A stretch of DNA of 64,000 nt from NCBI GenBank assembly GCA_946552115.1, contig CAMNRH010000015.1, forward strand, positions 1 to 64,000, given 5' to 3'. A program made the translations under genes and the position numbers. Source of the stretch: an uncultured Lachnospiraceae bacterium. Lineage in GTDB: Bacteria > Bacillota > Clostridia > Lachnospirales > Lachnospiraceae. Shown here one piece after another: positions 27,147 to 35,375 of the stretch. The notes beneath the pieces were generated by a model. The model was not told where the DNA came from, ran no database searches, and saw nothing but the letters and a program-made list of their open reading frames with translations. Each line of letters begins with the position of its first letter. The stretch's first letter is position 1.

Positions 27147-28676
27147 ATGCAGGCAGCAGAATGGAAAAAGGATTATGAAGAATTTGAGAAAATAACGAGA
27201 CAGTTTTATGCAGGTGAGATTTCGGTTCCCCAGTATAAAGGATTTTCCGGCGGTTTCGGAAGCTATGCACAGAGAGGAGGCAAGGCGGGTATGCTGAGGC
27301 TGAGGCTTCCGGGAGGGCGTGTGAATAAGAGGCAGCTTCAGTTTATAGCAGAAAGTATTGAAAAGTACCAGATTGATAAGGTGCATTTTACGACATGCCA
27401 GACGGTGCAGTTTCACAATCTTGGAGCAGATGCGGTATGTGAGCTTGCGGTGGAGGCGCTTAATTATGATATTGTGACCAGAGGAGGAGGCGGAGATTTT
27501 CCGCGGAATGTAATGGTGTCGCCTCTTGCCGGTGTGGAAAGGGGAGAGTATTTTGATGTATCTCCTTATGCAGAGACGGCGGCAGACTATCTGATGGAGC
27601 TTATTCATACGGTTAAGCTTCCAAGAAAGCTTAAGGTATGCTTTTCTAATTCTCCGAAAAATGAGCCCCATGCAACGTTCCGCGATTTGGGCTTTGCGGC
27701 GAGAGAGGATGGGACATTTGATGTTTACAGTGCGGGGGGACTCGGAAATAATCCGAAAATGGGAGTTCTTGTGGCTAAGGGAGCCGCGGGATGCGAGATT
27801 CTTTATTATGTTAAAGCAATGGTAAAAATGTTTGTGACATATGGAAATTATGAAAACCGCGCAAAGGCCAGAACCCGTTATATGCAGGATACATTAGGTG
27901 AAAAATATACGGAGTGCTTCTTAGAAAAGCTCCGCGAGGCGATACAGGAGGAGGATTTGACGATCCCGGTTCAACCGTGCGCCGTTTCAAAAAAAGGCGA
28001 TGGAAGTATGATAGAGCACAGGCGTGCAATACCCCAGAAGCAGGCGGGGCTTTATGCCGTGGCGTATCATCCGGTTGGCGGATGTCCTGCGCCGGAAAAG
28101 CTTCGTGAGCTTTATGAGGCAATGAAAGATATGGACGATACAGAGCTTCGGCTTGCACCGGATGAGACCGTCTATATTATCAATTGTACCGGAAATGAGG
28201 CAAAGAAGCTTATTGATATTACAAATGATGGCGCGGAATCTGTTTTTGAGACGTCCGTTGCGTGTATCGGCGCTTCCATTTGTCAGGTCGGCGTGCGGGA
28301 TTCACAGAAGCTTTTAAGAGGTTTAATAGATGCATCGAGAGAGTGGGGGTTCGCGGACGGCGTATTGCCGCAGATTCATATTTCGGGCTGCCCGTCCTCC
28401 TGCGGGACGCATCAGACAGGAAAAATCGGATTCCGGGGAGGAATGAAAAAAGCAGACGGAAAACCGCAGCCCGCGTTCCTCCTTACGGTAAACGGCAGTG
28501 ACGAGGAAGGAAAAGAGAGGTTCGGAGAACAGCTTGGAGTAATTTTCGAGACAGATATTCCGTTGTTTTTAAAGGAACTGGGAGAGGAGATAGAAAAGGC
28601 CGGGTTAACTTTCGATGAGTGGTATGAGTGCCACGAGGAGAGGTTCCGTGAGATAGCGGCGCCGTATGTGAAATAG
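27147..28676 (+). CDS. Siroheme nitrite/sulfite reductase-type hemoprotein
   Basis: A 509-residue protein with the duplicated ferredoxin-like and siroheme/4Fe-4S domains of nitrite and sulfite reductases. The cluster ligands are Cys373-x5-Cys379 (CIGASIC) and Cys415-x3-Cys419 (GCPSSCG), the standard siroheme-4Fe4S pattern. The N-terminal half contains LRLPGGRVNKRQL and KVHFTTCQTVQFHNL. It makes six-electron reductions of sulfite or nitrite. No flavoprotein subunit or siroheme synthesis gene is adjacent, so ferredoxin is the likely donor. It lies 21 bp after the YyaL gene, probably in one operon. Confidence 0.88.
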   Translation: MQAAEWKKDYEEFEKITRQFYAGEISVPQYKGFSGGFGSYAQRGGKAGMLRLRLPGGRVNKRQLQFIAESIEKYQIDKVHFTTCQTVQFHNLGADAVCELAVEALNYDIVTRGGGGDFPRNVMVSPLAGVERGEYFDVSPYAETAADYLMELIHTVKLPRKLKVCFSNSPKNEPHATFRDLGFAAREDGTFDVYSAGGLGNNPKMGVLVAKGAAGCEILYYVKAMVKMFVTYGNYENRAKARTRYMQDTLGEKYTECFLEKLREAIQEEDLTIPVQPCAVSKKGDGSMIEHRRAIPQKQAGLYAVAYHPVGGCPAPEKLRELYEAMKDMDDTELRLAPDETVYIINCTGNEAKKLIDITNDGAESVFETSVACIGASICQVGVRDSQKLLRGLIDASREWGFADGVLPQIHISGCPSSCGTHQTGKIGFRGGMKKADGKPQPAFLLTVNGSDEEGKERFGEQLGVIFETDIPLFLKELGEEIEKAGLTFDEWYECHEERFREIAAPYVK

Positions 28677-28699
28677 CAAATGGGGACGGGGTTTTTTCA

Positions 28700-28739
28700 A
28701 TTGGGGACGGAGGAAAATTAATTTTCCTCCGTCCCCAAT
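28700..28739. terminator. 40-bp perfect palindrome between convergent genes
   Basis: Two 20-bp arms (28700-28719 and 28720-28739) are perfectly complementary, with outer ends ATTGGGGACGG and CCGTCCCCAAT. A partial copy, GGGGACGGGG followed by T6, lies just upstream (28682-28697). The stop and last codons of the minus-strand HAD gene lie inside the right arm. It can end both genes but has little T tract. Confidence 0.65.
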
Positions 28740-29548
28740 ATAAATTTGTTGATTACATGCAGGATTCCGTTTTCGTCATTTGATTTTGTTATATAATCTG
28801 CCTTTTCTAACAGTATCGGCTGTGCATTTGCCATTGCAACACCGAGACCGGCGGTTTCAATCATGGTCAAATCGTTATAGCCGTCGCCGCAGCAAATCAT
28901 TTCCCCGGCGTTCATTCCGATGGAAGTTAAAAGCCGTAAGAGTGAATGAGCTTTATCGATGCCGACAGGCATAATTTCCAGAAAGAAAGGTTCCGAGCAA
29001 TAGATATTCAGGTAAGAGCGGAAACAGGCGGAGGTTTCGCGGCGAATCACCTCAATAATTCCCGGTTCTCCGGTAATCAGAAGCTTGTTGCCGGGATTTG
29101 ATGTTATATGCCCTGAAAAGTCGGGAACGCTTTCTATCGGTATATGATTGATTTGTGATTCTAATTCCGTATATTGATTTGGCCGTATTCCGGAAATAAT
29201 GGAGTTTTCTTTATATGCCAGAATATCAACGCCCGCGTATTTTTTGACGATATGGAGCAGGGAAGATGCAATATCTTCCGGAAGCAGCTTACTGTAAATA
29301 ATTTTTTTCGTGCCGCAGTCGGTAATGCGTCCCCCGTTAAAGGAGAGGATATAACCGCCGTAATCACCCAGATGTAACTGCTCTGCAAGAGGCCTGACGC
29401 CTACCGTGGGGCGGCCGCTCGCTAAAACAACCTTAACGCCTTTCCTTTGTATATCAAGTAGTGCATTAAGTGTAGGTTTTGAAATTTCTTTTTTGGAATT
29501 GGTCAGTGTACCGTCTAAATCTAATGCCAATAATTGATAGCTCATCAT
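28718..29548 (-). CDS. Cof-type HAD-family phosphatase
   Basis: A 276-residue HAD hydrolase of the Cof/YidA (IIB) type. Motif I is LALDLDGTLTNSKK with nucleophile Asp, motif II is VLASGRP, and motif III/IV is GIDKAHSL followed by MICCGDGYNDLTMIETAGLGVAMANA. Such enzymes dephosphorylate sugar phosphates or cofactor intermediates. The first ATG overlaps the murF stop (ATGA) and a second ATG follows at once, so translation is coupled. The last 7 or so residues are encoded by the arm of a palindrome, so the natural C-terminus may have been altered. Confidence 0.87.
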   Translation of the reverse strand: MMSYQLLALDLDGTLTNSKKEISKPTLNALLDIQRKGVKVVLASGRPTVGVRPLAEQLHLGDYGGYILSFNGGRITDCGTKKIIYSKLLPEDIASSLLHIVKKYAGVDILAYKENSIISGIRPNQYTELESQINHIPIESVPDFSGHITSNPGNKLLITGEPGIIEVIRRETSACFRSYLNIYCSEPFFLEIMPVGIDKAHSLLRLLTSIGMNAGEMICCGDGYNDLTMIETAGLGVAMANAQPILLEKADYITKSNDENGILHVINKFILGTEEN

Positions 29549-30915
29549 AGTCCTTTCAGTTTTTCAACAATTTCCGGAAAATCCATTCCGTGTGAAGCTT
29601 TTATAAGAATATTATCTCCATTCTGCAGACAGCGATGCATTTCGGCAAAGAAACTCTCTTTTGTTTCAAACCAGAAAGCTTTGGTGTTCACTCCTTCACC
29701 GGCGCCCTCTACCAGCTTTTTCGCATACTTTCCGATGCCGTATACGATGTCAATACCATGCCTGGCCGCATATGCTCCGGTTTCATAGTGAAGAGCAGCG
29801 GCATCCTCCCCCAGCTCAGACATGTCTCCGAGGACGGCGACCTTGCGTCCGATTGCCAGGCTAAGCACATCAATGGCAGCTTTCATGGAAACCGGGTTCG
29901 CATTATAGCAGTCGTCCAGAAGAACAAATTTACCGGTGGAAATAATGTTATTTCTTCCGGGCATGGAGGGGAGATTTTCAATTCCGTCTTTTATTTCCTG
30001 CGGTGTGAGTCCGAGATTGTAGCCGACAGCGGCGCCGGCCAGGGCATTGGATACCATATGCGGTCCGGGAAGAGGGACAACGCAGTCAAAGCGTCTCCCG
30101 TCAGGCAGATGGATTGTGCAGGCAGTTCCCTTTAATCCCAGTGATTTCCGCCCGGTAGCGCGGAAGCTGCAATTCTCGCCGGTTCCAAAAAATACCGGCA
30201 TGGAGCCTTTTACAGGCCCCATTTCACGGAGCAGATCATCGTCGCCGTTAAGAATGACAGTTCCTCCGTTTTTCATGTCCTGGATCATCTGGGATTTTTC
30301 CTGGAGGATTCCCTCTCTTGTCTTGAAAAATTCCAGATGTGCGATACCGATGTTTGTAATAACACAGATATTCGGACTGGCAACGGAGGAGAGACGTCGC
30401 ATTTCTCCGAAGTGATTGACTCCCATTTCTAAAATTGCGACCTCGGTATCCTCATTCATAGCAAAAATGGTAATGGGAAGTCCCCATTCATTATTAAAAT
30501 TTCCAAGTGTTTTATGTGTTTTGTATCTCTGCGATACGACAGAAGCAATCATTTCCTTAGTGCTGGTTTTTCCAACACTCCCGGTGATGCCGACGACCTT
30601 GATGTCGAAAGAATCCCGGTACAGCCTGGCAATATCAAGAAGCGCCTGACCCGTTGATTCTACCAGTATATAGGGATAGTCTGTTTCGCCCAGATCTTCG
30701 TGCGAGACAACACATAAAGCCCCCTTTTTGACGGTATCGGGGATGAATTTGTGAGCGTTTACTTTAACGCCGTCGATAGCGACAAAAAGGTAATCCTTTT
30801 CCACCTTGCGGCTGTCGATAACAACGCCGGCCGCTTCCCTTGCAAGCAGGCTCCTGTCACCGTGGAACATGCCGCGGCAGGCGTTTGTAATATTTTCTAA
30901 TGTGAGGTTTTTCAT
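29545..30915 (-). CDS. murF: UDP-N-acetylmuramoyl-tripeptide--D-alanyl-D-alanine ligase
   Basis: A 456-residue cytosolic Mur ligase that adds D-Ala-D-Ala to the peptidoglycan precursor. The N-terminal substrate domain contains AAGVVIDSRKVEKDYLFVA. The ATP loop is VVGITGSVGKTSTKEMI (about residues 109-125). The central domain includes NFNNEWGLPITIF and LEMGVNHFGEM, and the C-terminal domain DDCYNANPVSMKAAIDVL. ATG 30915 is 8 nt from AGGAGG, which overlaps the region just after the pncB stop. No ddl or other mur gene is adjacent. Confidence 0.94.
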   Translation of the reverse strand: MKNLTLENITNACRGMFHGDRSLLAREAAGVVIDSRKVEKDYLFVAIDGVKVNAHKFIPDTVKKGALCVVSHEDLGETDYPYILVESTGQALLDIARLYRDSFDIKVVGITGSVGKTSTKEMIASVVSQRYKTHKTLGNFNNEWGLPITIFAMNEDTEVAILEMGVNHFGEMRRLSSVASPNICVITNIGIAHLEFFKTREGILQEKSQMIQDMKNGGTVILNGDDDLLREMGPVKGSMPVFFGTGENCSFRATGRKSLGLKGTACTIHLPDGRRFDCVVPLPGPHMVSNALAGAAVGYNLGLTPQEIKDGIENLPSMPGRNNIISTGKFVLLDDCYNANPVSMKAAIDVLSLAIGRKVAVLGDMSELGEDAAALHYETGAYAARHGIDIVYGIGKYAKKLVEGAGEGVNTKAFWFETKESFFAEMHRCLQNGDNILIKASHGMDFPEIVEKLKGL

Positions 30916-30927
30916 AAATCCATCCTC

Positions 30928-32382
30928 CTAAATAGCGGCATTTACCTGGTCCAATAAGGAATTTTTTACATCATACAGCTTCTGTGAAAGGTCCACATAT
31001 ACCTGGTGGGGATAGAAGAGACGTTTTGTTTCATCCCACAGGGTGTCTTTCTCACGTTTGCAGTATTCCGCAATTTCCATAACAGAAGGAGAACGGTACA
31101 GGCATTCGCCATTACGGAAAATAGGAACAAGAATTTCACGTATCGTGTAGGAACCGCCGGAAAGCTTTGTCTTCTTCCAGGTATCAATCGGGTCAAAGAT
31201 AAGTAAATCTTTATTTGTATCAAAGGTTTCGTCTGCAAAGCAAATGAGATCGGCCCGGATTTTTCCGGTTGCTTTGTCATAGATTCGGAAAATAGTCTTG
31301 TTTCCCGGGTTTGTGATTTTTTCCGTATTTTCGGAAACCTTTATCTTCGGAATAAATTCGCCGGTATCGTCCTGAATAGCGGCTAGCTTATATACACCGC
31401 CGAAAGACGGGCAGTCCTTGGAAGTAATCAGGTTTGTGCCTACGCCCCAGGAGTTAATGGCCGCCCCCTGTATTTTAAGGTCATGGAGAAGATATTCGTC
31501 CAGGTCGTTGGAAGCACAGATGCCGGCGTCCGTGAAACCGGCCTCATCAAGCATCTTTCTGGCTTGCTTGGATAGATATGCAAGGTCGCCGCTGTCTAAA
31601 CGGATACCGTATTTTTTAAACGGCCGTCCGGCCTCTTTAAATTCTCTGAAGATACGGATAGCGTTTGGAACGCCGGATTTCAGTGTGTCGTAGGTGTCAA
31701 CAAGGAGCGTGCAGTTATCCGGATACAGCTCCGCGTAATATTTAAACGCCGTATATTCGTCCGGAAAGCTCATAATCCAGCTGTGGGCATGTGTTCCCAT
31801 GACAGGAACGTCAAAGACTTGTCCCGCCAGTACGTTTGAGGTACCGACACAGCCCCCGATCATCGCCGCTCTTGCGCCGTATAATCCCGCGTCTGGTCCC
31901 TGTGCCCGGCGCAGGCCAAATTCCATAATTCCGTCGCCATTGGCAGCAAATACAATTCGTGAGGTCTTTGTAGCAATCAGGGACTGATGGTTGATAATGT
32001 TAAGAATTGCTGTTTCTATAAGCTGCGCCTCCATAATAGGAGCAATCACTTTAAGAAGAGGCTCCTTTGGAAATACAACGGTGCCTTCCGGAATTGCATA
32101 GATGTCTCCGCTGAAATGAAAACCGCTTAGATATTGAAGAAAATTTTCGCTGAAAATGCCGAGGCTTCTCAGATAGTCTACGTCCTCGTAGGTAAAATTC
32201 AGATTTTTGATATAATCAATTACCTGTGCGAGTCCCGCGCATACAGAGTAGCCATTACTGCAGGGATTCTGACGGAAGAAAACGTCAAAAATGACGGTTT
32301 CGTTTTGCTTTTGTTCATAATAGCCCTGCATCATCGTAAGCTCATACAAGTCTGTTAATAGAGTTAAGTCTTGTTTGTTCAT
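30928..32382 (-). CDS. pncB: Nicotinate phosphoribosyltransferase
   Basis: A 484-residue enzyme that makes nicotinate mononucleotide in the NAD salvage path. Family blocks are LTLLTDLYELTMMQGYYE at the N-terminus, FDVFFRQNPCSNGYSVCAGL, EFGLRRAQGPDAGLYGARAA (phosphate/PRPP site), GTHAHSWIMSF and GIRLDSGDLAYLS. The start at 32382 is favoured over an ATG 36 bp upstream because AAGGAG is 10 nt away and the N-terminus then matches the family. It has its own promoter and heads pncB-murF-HAD. Confidence 0.93.
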   Translation of the reverse strand: MNKQDLTLLTDLYELTMMQGYYEQKQNETVIFDVFFRQNPCSNGYSVCAGLAQVIDYIKNLNFTYEDVDYLRSLGIFSENFLQYLSGFHFSGDIYAIPEGTVVFPKEPLLKVIAPIMEAQLIETAILNIINHQSLIATKTSRIVFAANGDGIMEFGLRRAQGPDAGLYGARAAMIGGCVGTSNVLAGQVFDVPVMGTHAHSWIMSFPDEYTAFKYYAELYPDNCTLLVDTYDTLKSGVPNAIRIFREFKEAGRPFKKYGIRLDSGDLAYLSKQARKMLDEAGFTDAGICASNDLDEYLLHDLKIQGAAINSWGVGTNLITSKDCPSFGGVYKLAAIQDDTGEFIPKIKVSENTEKITNPGNKTIFRIYDKATGKIRADLICFADETFDTNKDLLIFDPIDTWKKTKLSGGSYTIREILVPIFRNGECLYRSPSVMEIAEYCKREKDTLWDETKRLFYPHQVYVDLSQKLYDVKNSLLDQVNAAI

Positions 32383-32425
32383 TTTCTTTCGGCTCCTTAT
32401 GTTCCGTATATTTTTCATTTGTCTT

Positions 32426-32454
32426 ATTATAGCATTACAGAGGGAAAATGTAAA
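32426..32454 (-). promoter_or_regulatory. Promoter of pncB-murF-HAD
   Basis: On the minus strand TTTACA (32454-32449), 17 bp, TATAAT (32431-32426). It lies 44 bp upstream of the pncB start, between it and the ridA terminator. Confidence 0.8.
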
Positions 32455-32475
32455 AGGAAATTGGGCTTTAAGCCC
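32455..32475 (-). terminator. ridA terminator
   Basis: GGGCTTAAAGCCC (32475-32463 on the minus strand) is a compact self-complementary hairpin directly after the ridA stop, followed by AATTTCCTTTT. The tail is only partly T-rich. Confidence 0.55.
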
Positions 32476-32476
32476 G

Positions 32477-32938
32477 TTATTCCTTTATCTCAACAGTTAC
32501 CATAATTTCGGCCGCGCTTCCGCCCGGAAGCTCTTTTGCCCCGATTGCCATACGTGCGGCAAGCCCTGCGTCTCCGTATAGGTCGCGGAATAATTCGGAG
32601 GCTCCGTCAATGGCCTGTGTGTAACCGCCGAAGTCCTCTGTACAGCGGACAAAGCCGATTATCTGTACGAATTGCTTTACACTGTCCAGATCGCCGAGCT
32701 CTGCTTTGATTACGGACAGAACGTTGAGAGCGCAGATGCGTGCGGCGCGTTTTCCGTCCTCGATGGTCAGATCCTTTCCCACAATACCGGCAACATCTGG
32801 AATTCCGTCGGTATCGGCAGTCTGTCCGGCAATATAAAGAAGATTTCCCGCTTTTCTTGCAGGAACATAGATTCCTGCCGGAGTCCGGGATGCCGGAAGT
32901 GTATAGCCCATTTCTTTTAATTTCTGCTCAATTTTCAT
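32477..32938 (-). CDS. RidA/YjgF-family protein
   Basis: A 153-residue member of the RidA/YER057c/UK114 family, of the longer kind (about 150 residues) that lacks some of the RidA core. It shows GNLLYIAGQTADTDG, GIVGKDLTIEDGKRAARICALNVLSVIKAELGDL and ARMAIGAKELPGGSAAEIMVTVEI. True RidA hydrolyses reactive enamines through an Arg in the xxRxxxxx motif. Here the equivalent segment is AARMAIGAKELPGG, which retains an Arg, but subfamily function is uncertain. It starts 8 nt from AAGGAG and is divergent from the accessory cassette. Confidence 0.85.
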   Translation of the reverse strand: MKIEQKLKEMGYTLPASRTPAGIYVPARKAGNLLYIAGQTADTDGIPDVAGIVGKDLTIEDGKRAARICALNVLSVIKAELGDLDSVKQFVQIIGFVRCTEDFGGYTQAIDGASELFRDLYGDAGLAARMAIGAKELPGGSAAEIMVTVEIKE

Positions 32939-33049
32939 TTGTGAGACTCCTTTTATCCTTTTTCATTTATTTTACTGTTTTTTGCCTGGCCCCGCAAGAC
33001 CGGTATCTGGAAAGACGATGAAAGAAATAAAATTTAAAACTCTTTTTTA

Positions 33050-33084
33050 TTGATTGTTATTGTATTTTTGCGTATAGTTATAAT
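33050..33084 (+). promoter_or_regulatory. Promoter of the DUF262-HEPN cassette
   Basis: TTGATT (33050-33055), 17 bp, TATAGT (33073-33078). An overlapping TATAAT (33079-33084) pairs with TTGTTA at 19 bp. It lies about 60 bp upstream of the first cassette gene. Confidence 0.6.
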
Positions 33085-33141
33085 AATGAGAGAAAAATAT
33101 TAGTAAGAATCAGAATCCATAAAGAGACGGGAGGGTTTTAA

Positions 33142-33546
33142 ATGGCACAGTTACATTGGGGACGCGGGATAGGGCTGCATTTTTTAGATAATCATGAATA
33201 TTATGAGACGCTTGGCATTTTAACGAAGAGAAATAGAATGATTGATATTTATACGCATGATAACGATAAAAGCGGCGCGTGGAGCGGACAGGGAAAGCTG
33301 GAAACTCATGTGGGAAGCAATATATTACCAAGACCTTTAAAGGAAGCATTTCAGGCATCTGGAGATGCAAGATTAAGTGTCACAGATTATGTAATGAATC
33401 TTAAAAATCATGGTTTTACAATATTACAGGATTTTTCAGGAAACAGGTACACATATCACTTATTTCCGCAATCATTAGAAACAGTATTAGGAAGTATTGA
33501 ATCGCCGGAATATGTTGAGGATTTTTACAGAGGATATAATTGGTAG
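33142..33546 (+). CDS. Unknown protein, first gene of the DUF262-HEPN cassette
   Basis: A 134-residue soluble protein with no recognised domain. It is rich in aromatic residues and His (MAQLHWGRGIGLHFLD, HEYYETLG, IDIYTHDNDKSGAW) and ends DFYRGYNW. No signal peptide or membrane helix is visible. ATG 33142 lies 6 nt from GGGAGGG. It is 15 bp upstream of the DUF262 gene, so the three genes are probably one transcript. A role as regulator, antitoxin or target-binding partner would fit the context but is only inference. Confidence 0.65.
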   Translation: MAQLHWGRGIGLHFLDNHEYYETLGILTKRNRMIDIYTHDNDKSGAWSGQGKLETHVGSNILPRPLKEAFQASGDARLSVTDYVMNLKNHGFTILQDFSGNRYTYHLFPQSLETVLGSIESPEYVEDFYRGYNW

Positions 33547-33561
33547 AAAGGATAGGGGTTA

Positions 33562-34653
33562 ATGGGAATAACAAACTTAATCGAAAATGTCGATAATCAA
33601 ATCGTACAGATAAGAACAAAAAGTCTGGATGTGTCATTTAATGAATTATATGATATGTATAGAGATGGAGAATTGGCTATCGCGCCAGATTACCAGAGGT
33701 TATTTCGCTGGGATGAGGAAAAGCAATCGAGATTTATAGAGTCCCTTATTTTAGAAATGCCGGTACCGCCGATTTTTGTAATTGAATCCGAAGAAGGGGT
33801 TTACGAATTGATTGACGGATTACAGAGAATTTCGAGTTACCTGCACTTCAGGGGAGAAGAACTGGGGGAGGGAGAATGTTTACCATTGCAATTGGTAGGG
33901 TGTGACATTGTAAAGGAATTAAACGGTTATTCATATGAAAATTTGCCGAAAACATTACAGATAAAAATTAAAAGAAGCTTTGTACGGATGGAAGTTATTA
34001 AAAGGGAGAGTGAGAATAGTTTAAAATATCATATATTTAAAAGATTAAATACTGGTGGAGAGCTTCTGTCGGATCAGGAAATCCGTAATTGTACAATAAG
34101 GTTATTGAATTCCGAAGCATTGACATTTATCGAAGATTGTAGCAGTAATGTTGATTATCAGTATGTGATTTCTAAAATAGATGAAGAAAAAATAAGAAAA
34201 AAAGTTGACCAAGAATTAGTGCTAAGATTTTTTGCCTTAAAAAATGATTTAAATAATTTTCAGTTTCCGGTATCAGAATACTTAACTAATTATCTTGAAA
34301 AAATAACGGTTCAAGATAAAGAATTTAATTATGTTAAGGAAAAAGTGATATTTGAAAAAACATTTAAAATTATTAGAGTTAACTTAGGGAAAGACGCTTT
34401 TTCTAGTATTACTAAAACAAAAAATATAAAAAACGATTTTGTTACATATTTATTTGATGGTATTTCTATTGCGGTTTCTCGATTGCATACTAAAATAGAT
34501 GCAGAGAAAAGAAACGAAAATATAGAGAATATCATATATGATATAAAAGTGGGAAAAGAATTGCAGAGTTATAAAACGGGAACTTTAAATAATTTAACCA
34601 AACGAATAGAATTGTTTCAAAAAGGGGTGGAGAGTGTCATTGACGAAAGATGA
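33562..34653 (+). CDS. DUF262-domain protein (GmrSD/ParB-like nuclease-NTPase family)
   Basis: A 363-residue protein. The N-terminal DUF262 domain shows PDYQRLFRWDEEKQSRFIESLILEMPVPPIFV and the hallmark DGLQR at residues 85-89 (LIDGLQRISSYL), used for nucleotide binding or cleavage in the GmrS/BrxU/SspE group. A C-terminal helical part (about 200-363) has no DUF1524 HNH motif, so this is a DUF262-only protein and would need a partner nuclease. That partner could be the HEPN protein, whose GTG start overlaps its last 20 bp. The 3' half is very AT-rich compared with flanking genes, indicating transfer. Confidence 0.85.
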   Translation: MGITNLIENVDNQIVQIRTKSLDVSFNELYDMYRDGELAIAPDYQRLFRWDEEKQSRFIESLILEMPVPPIFVIESEEGVYELIDGLQRISSYLHFRGEELGEGECLPLQLVGCDIVKELNGYSYENLPKTLQIKIKRSFVRMEVIKRESENSLKYHIFKRLNTGGELLSDQEIRNCTIRLLNSEALTFIEDCSSNVDYQYVISKIDEEKIRKKVDQELVLRFFALKNDLNNFQFPVSEYLTNYLEKITVQDKEFNYVKEKVIFEKTFKIIRVNLGKDAFSSITKTKNIKNDFVTYLFDGISIAVSRLHTKIDAEKRNENIENIIYDIKVGKELQSYKTGTLNNLTKRIELFQKGVESVIDER

Positions 34654-35329
34654 GTTGCGTGAATCGTTAGAAGAAGAGCTTCTTTGGCGTACAGAAGAAA
34701 TAAATTTTTTTAAAAGGCAGATAGGCTGTTTTGATGAAGAATTAGATAGAGATAAATATAGAAAAGGAATGGTTTTGATTTTGTATTCTCATTTAGAGGG
34801 ATTTTTGAGAGTTGCTCTGACAACTTATGCACAATTTTTAACTTCTTTAAATATGAAAAGAAAAGTTTTTGATTATAGCTTAGTTGCAACAAGTATGGAT
34901 GCCGAATTTAGAGCTTATGAAAACAAAAATGTAAAATCTAAGTTATTTAATAACAAGAGAGTTCCGGAAGATAAAAAAATACACAGTTTATACCGAAGAA
35001 TTAATTTTTTAGAAAGCAGTGAACAGATGATTGAAAAAAATTTGGAGATTAAAGATACTGTCATTGATACAGAATCGAATGTATGGTATATAGTTCTCCA
35101 AAAAAACTTATATCGTATGGGATTACCGATTGATTTGTTTTCAGATTTTGCAAACGAAATTGACGCATTAGTAAATAGGAGAAATTCCATAGCTCACGGT
35201 AGTAGGACTTCGGGAGTGTCAGAAAGAGATTATCTCAGATGGGAAACTAATGTTATTAGTATAATGAATGAGATCACGAGAAAAATATATTATTTTATTT
35301 CTAACAATTTATATTTGAAAGAAAGATAA
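34634..35329 (+). CDS. HEPN-domain ribonuclease-like protein (MAE_28990/MAE_18760 type)
   Basis: A 231-residue, all-helical protein. A helix near residues 43-62 reads GMVLILYSHLEGFLRVAL, typical of the large HEPN family named after MAE_28990. The catalytic Rx4-6H motif is Arg183-NSIA-His188 in RRNSIAHG. HEPN proteins with this motif are metal-independent RNases in toxin-antitoxin, abortive-infection and CRISPR systems. The start is GTG 34634 after AAAGGGGTGG, or TTG 34640; both overlap the DUF262 gene end, implying fixed stoichiometry. AT content is high. The pair resembles DUF262-HEPN loci in defence islands. Confidence 0.82.
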   Translation: MSLTKDELRESLEEELLWRTEEINFFKRQIGCFDEELDRDKYRKGMVLILYSHLEGFLRVALTTYAQFLTSLNMKRKVFDYSLVATSMDAEFRAYENKNVKSKLFNNKRVPEDKKIHSLYRRINFLESSEQMIEKNLEIKDTVIDTESNVWYIVLQKNLYRMGLPIDLFSDFANEIDALVNRRNSIAHGSRTSGVSERDYLRWETNVISIMNEITRKIYYFISNNLYLKER

Positions 35330-35375
35330 TGAACATGTATTATGTTGATGAAAATATACGGAAAGGGAAAAGAAA

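Noticed and set aside
27117-27671. A 184-codon minus-strand frame over the start of the siroheme reductase
   Set aside because: Composition is basic and low in typical motifs, there is no promoter or ribosome binding site, and the plus-strand gene is clearly real.
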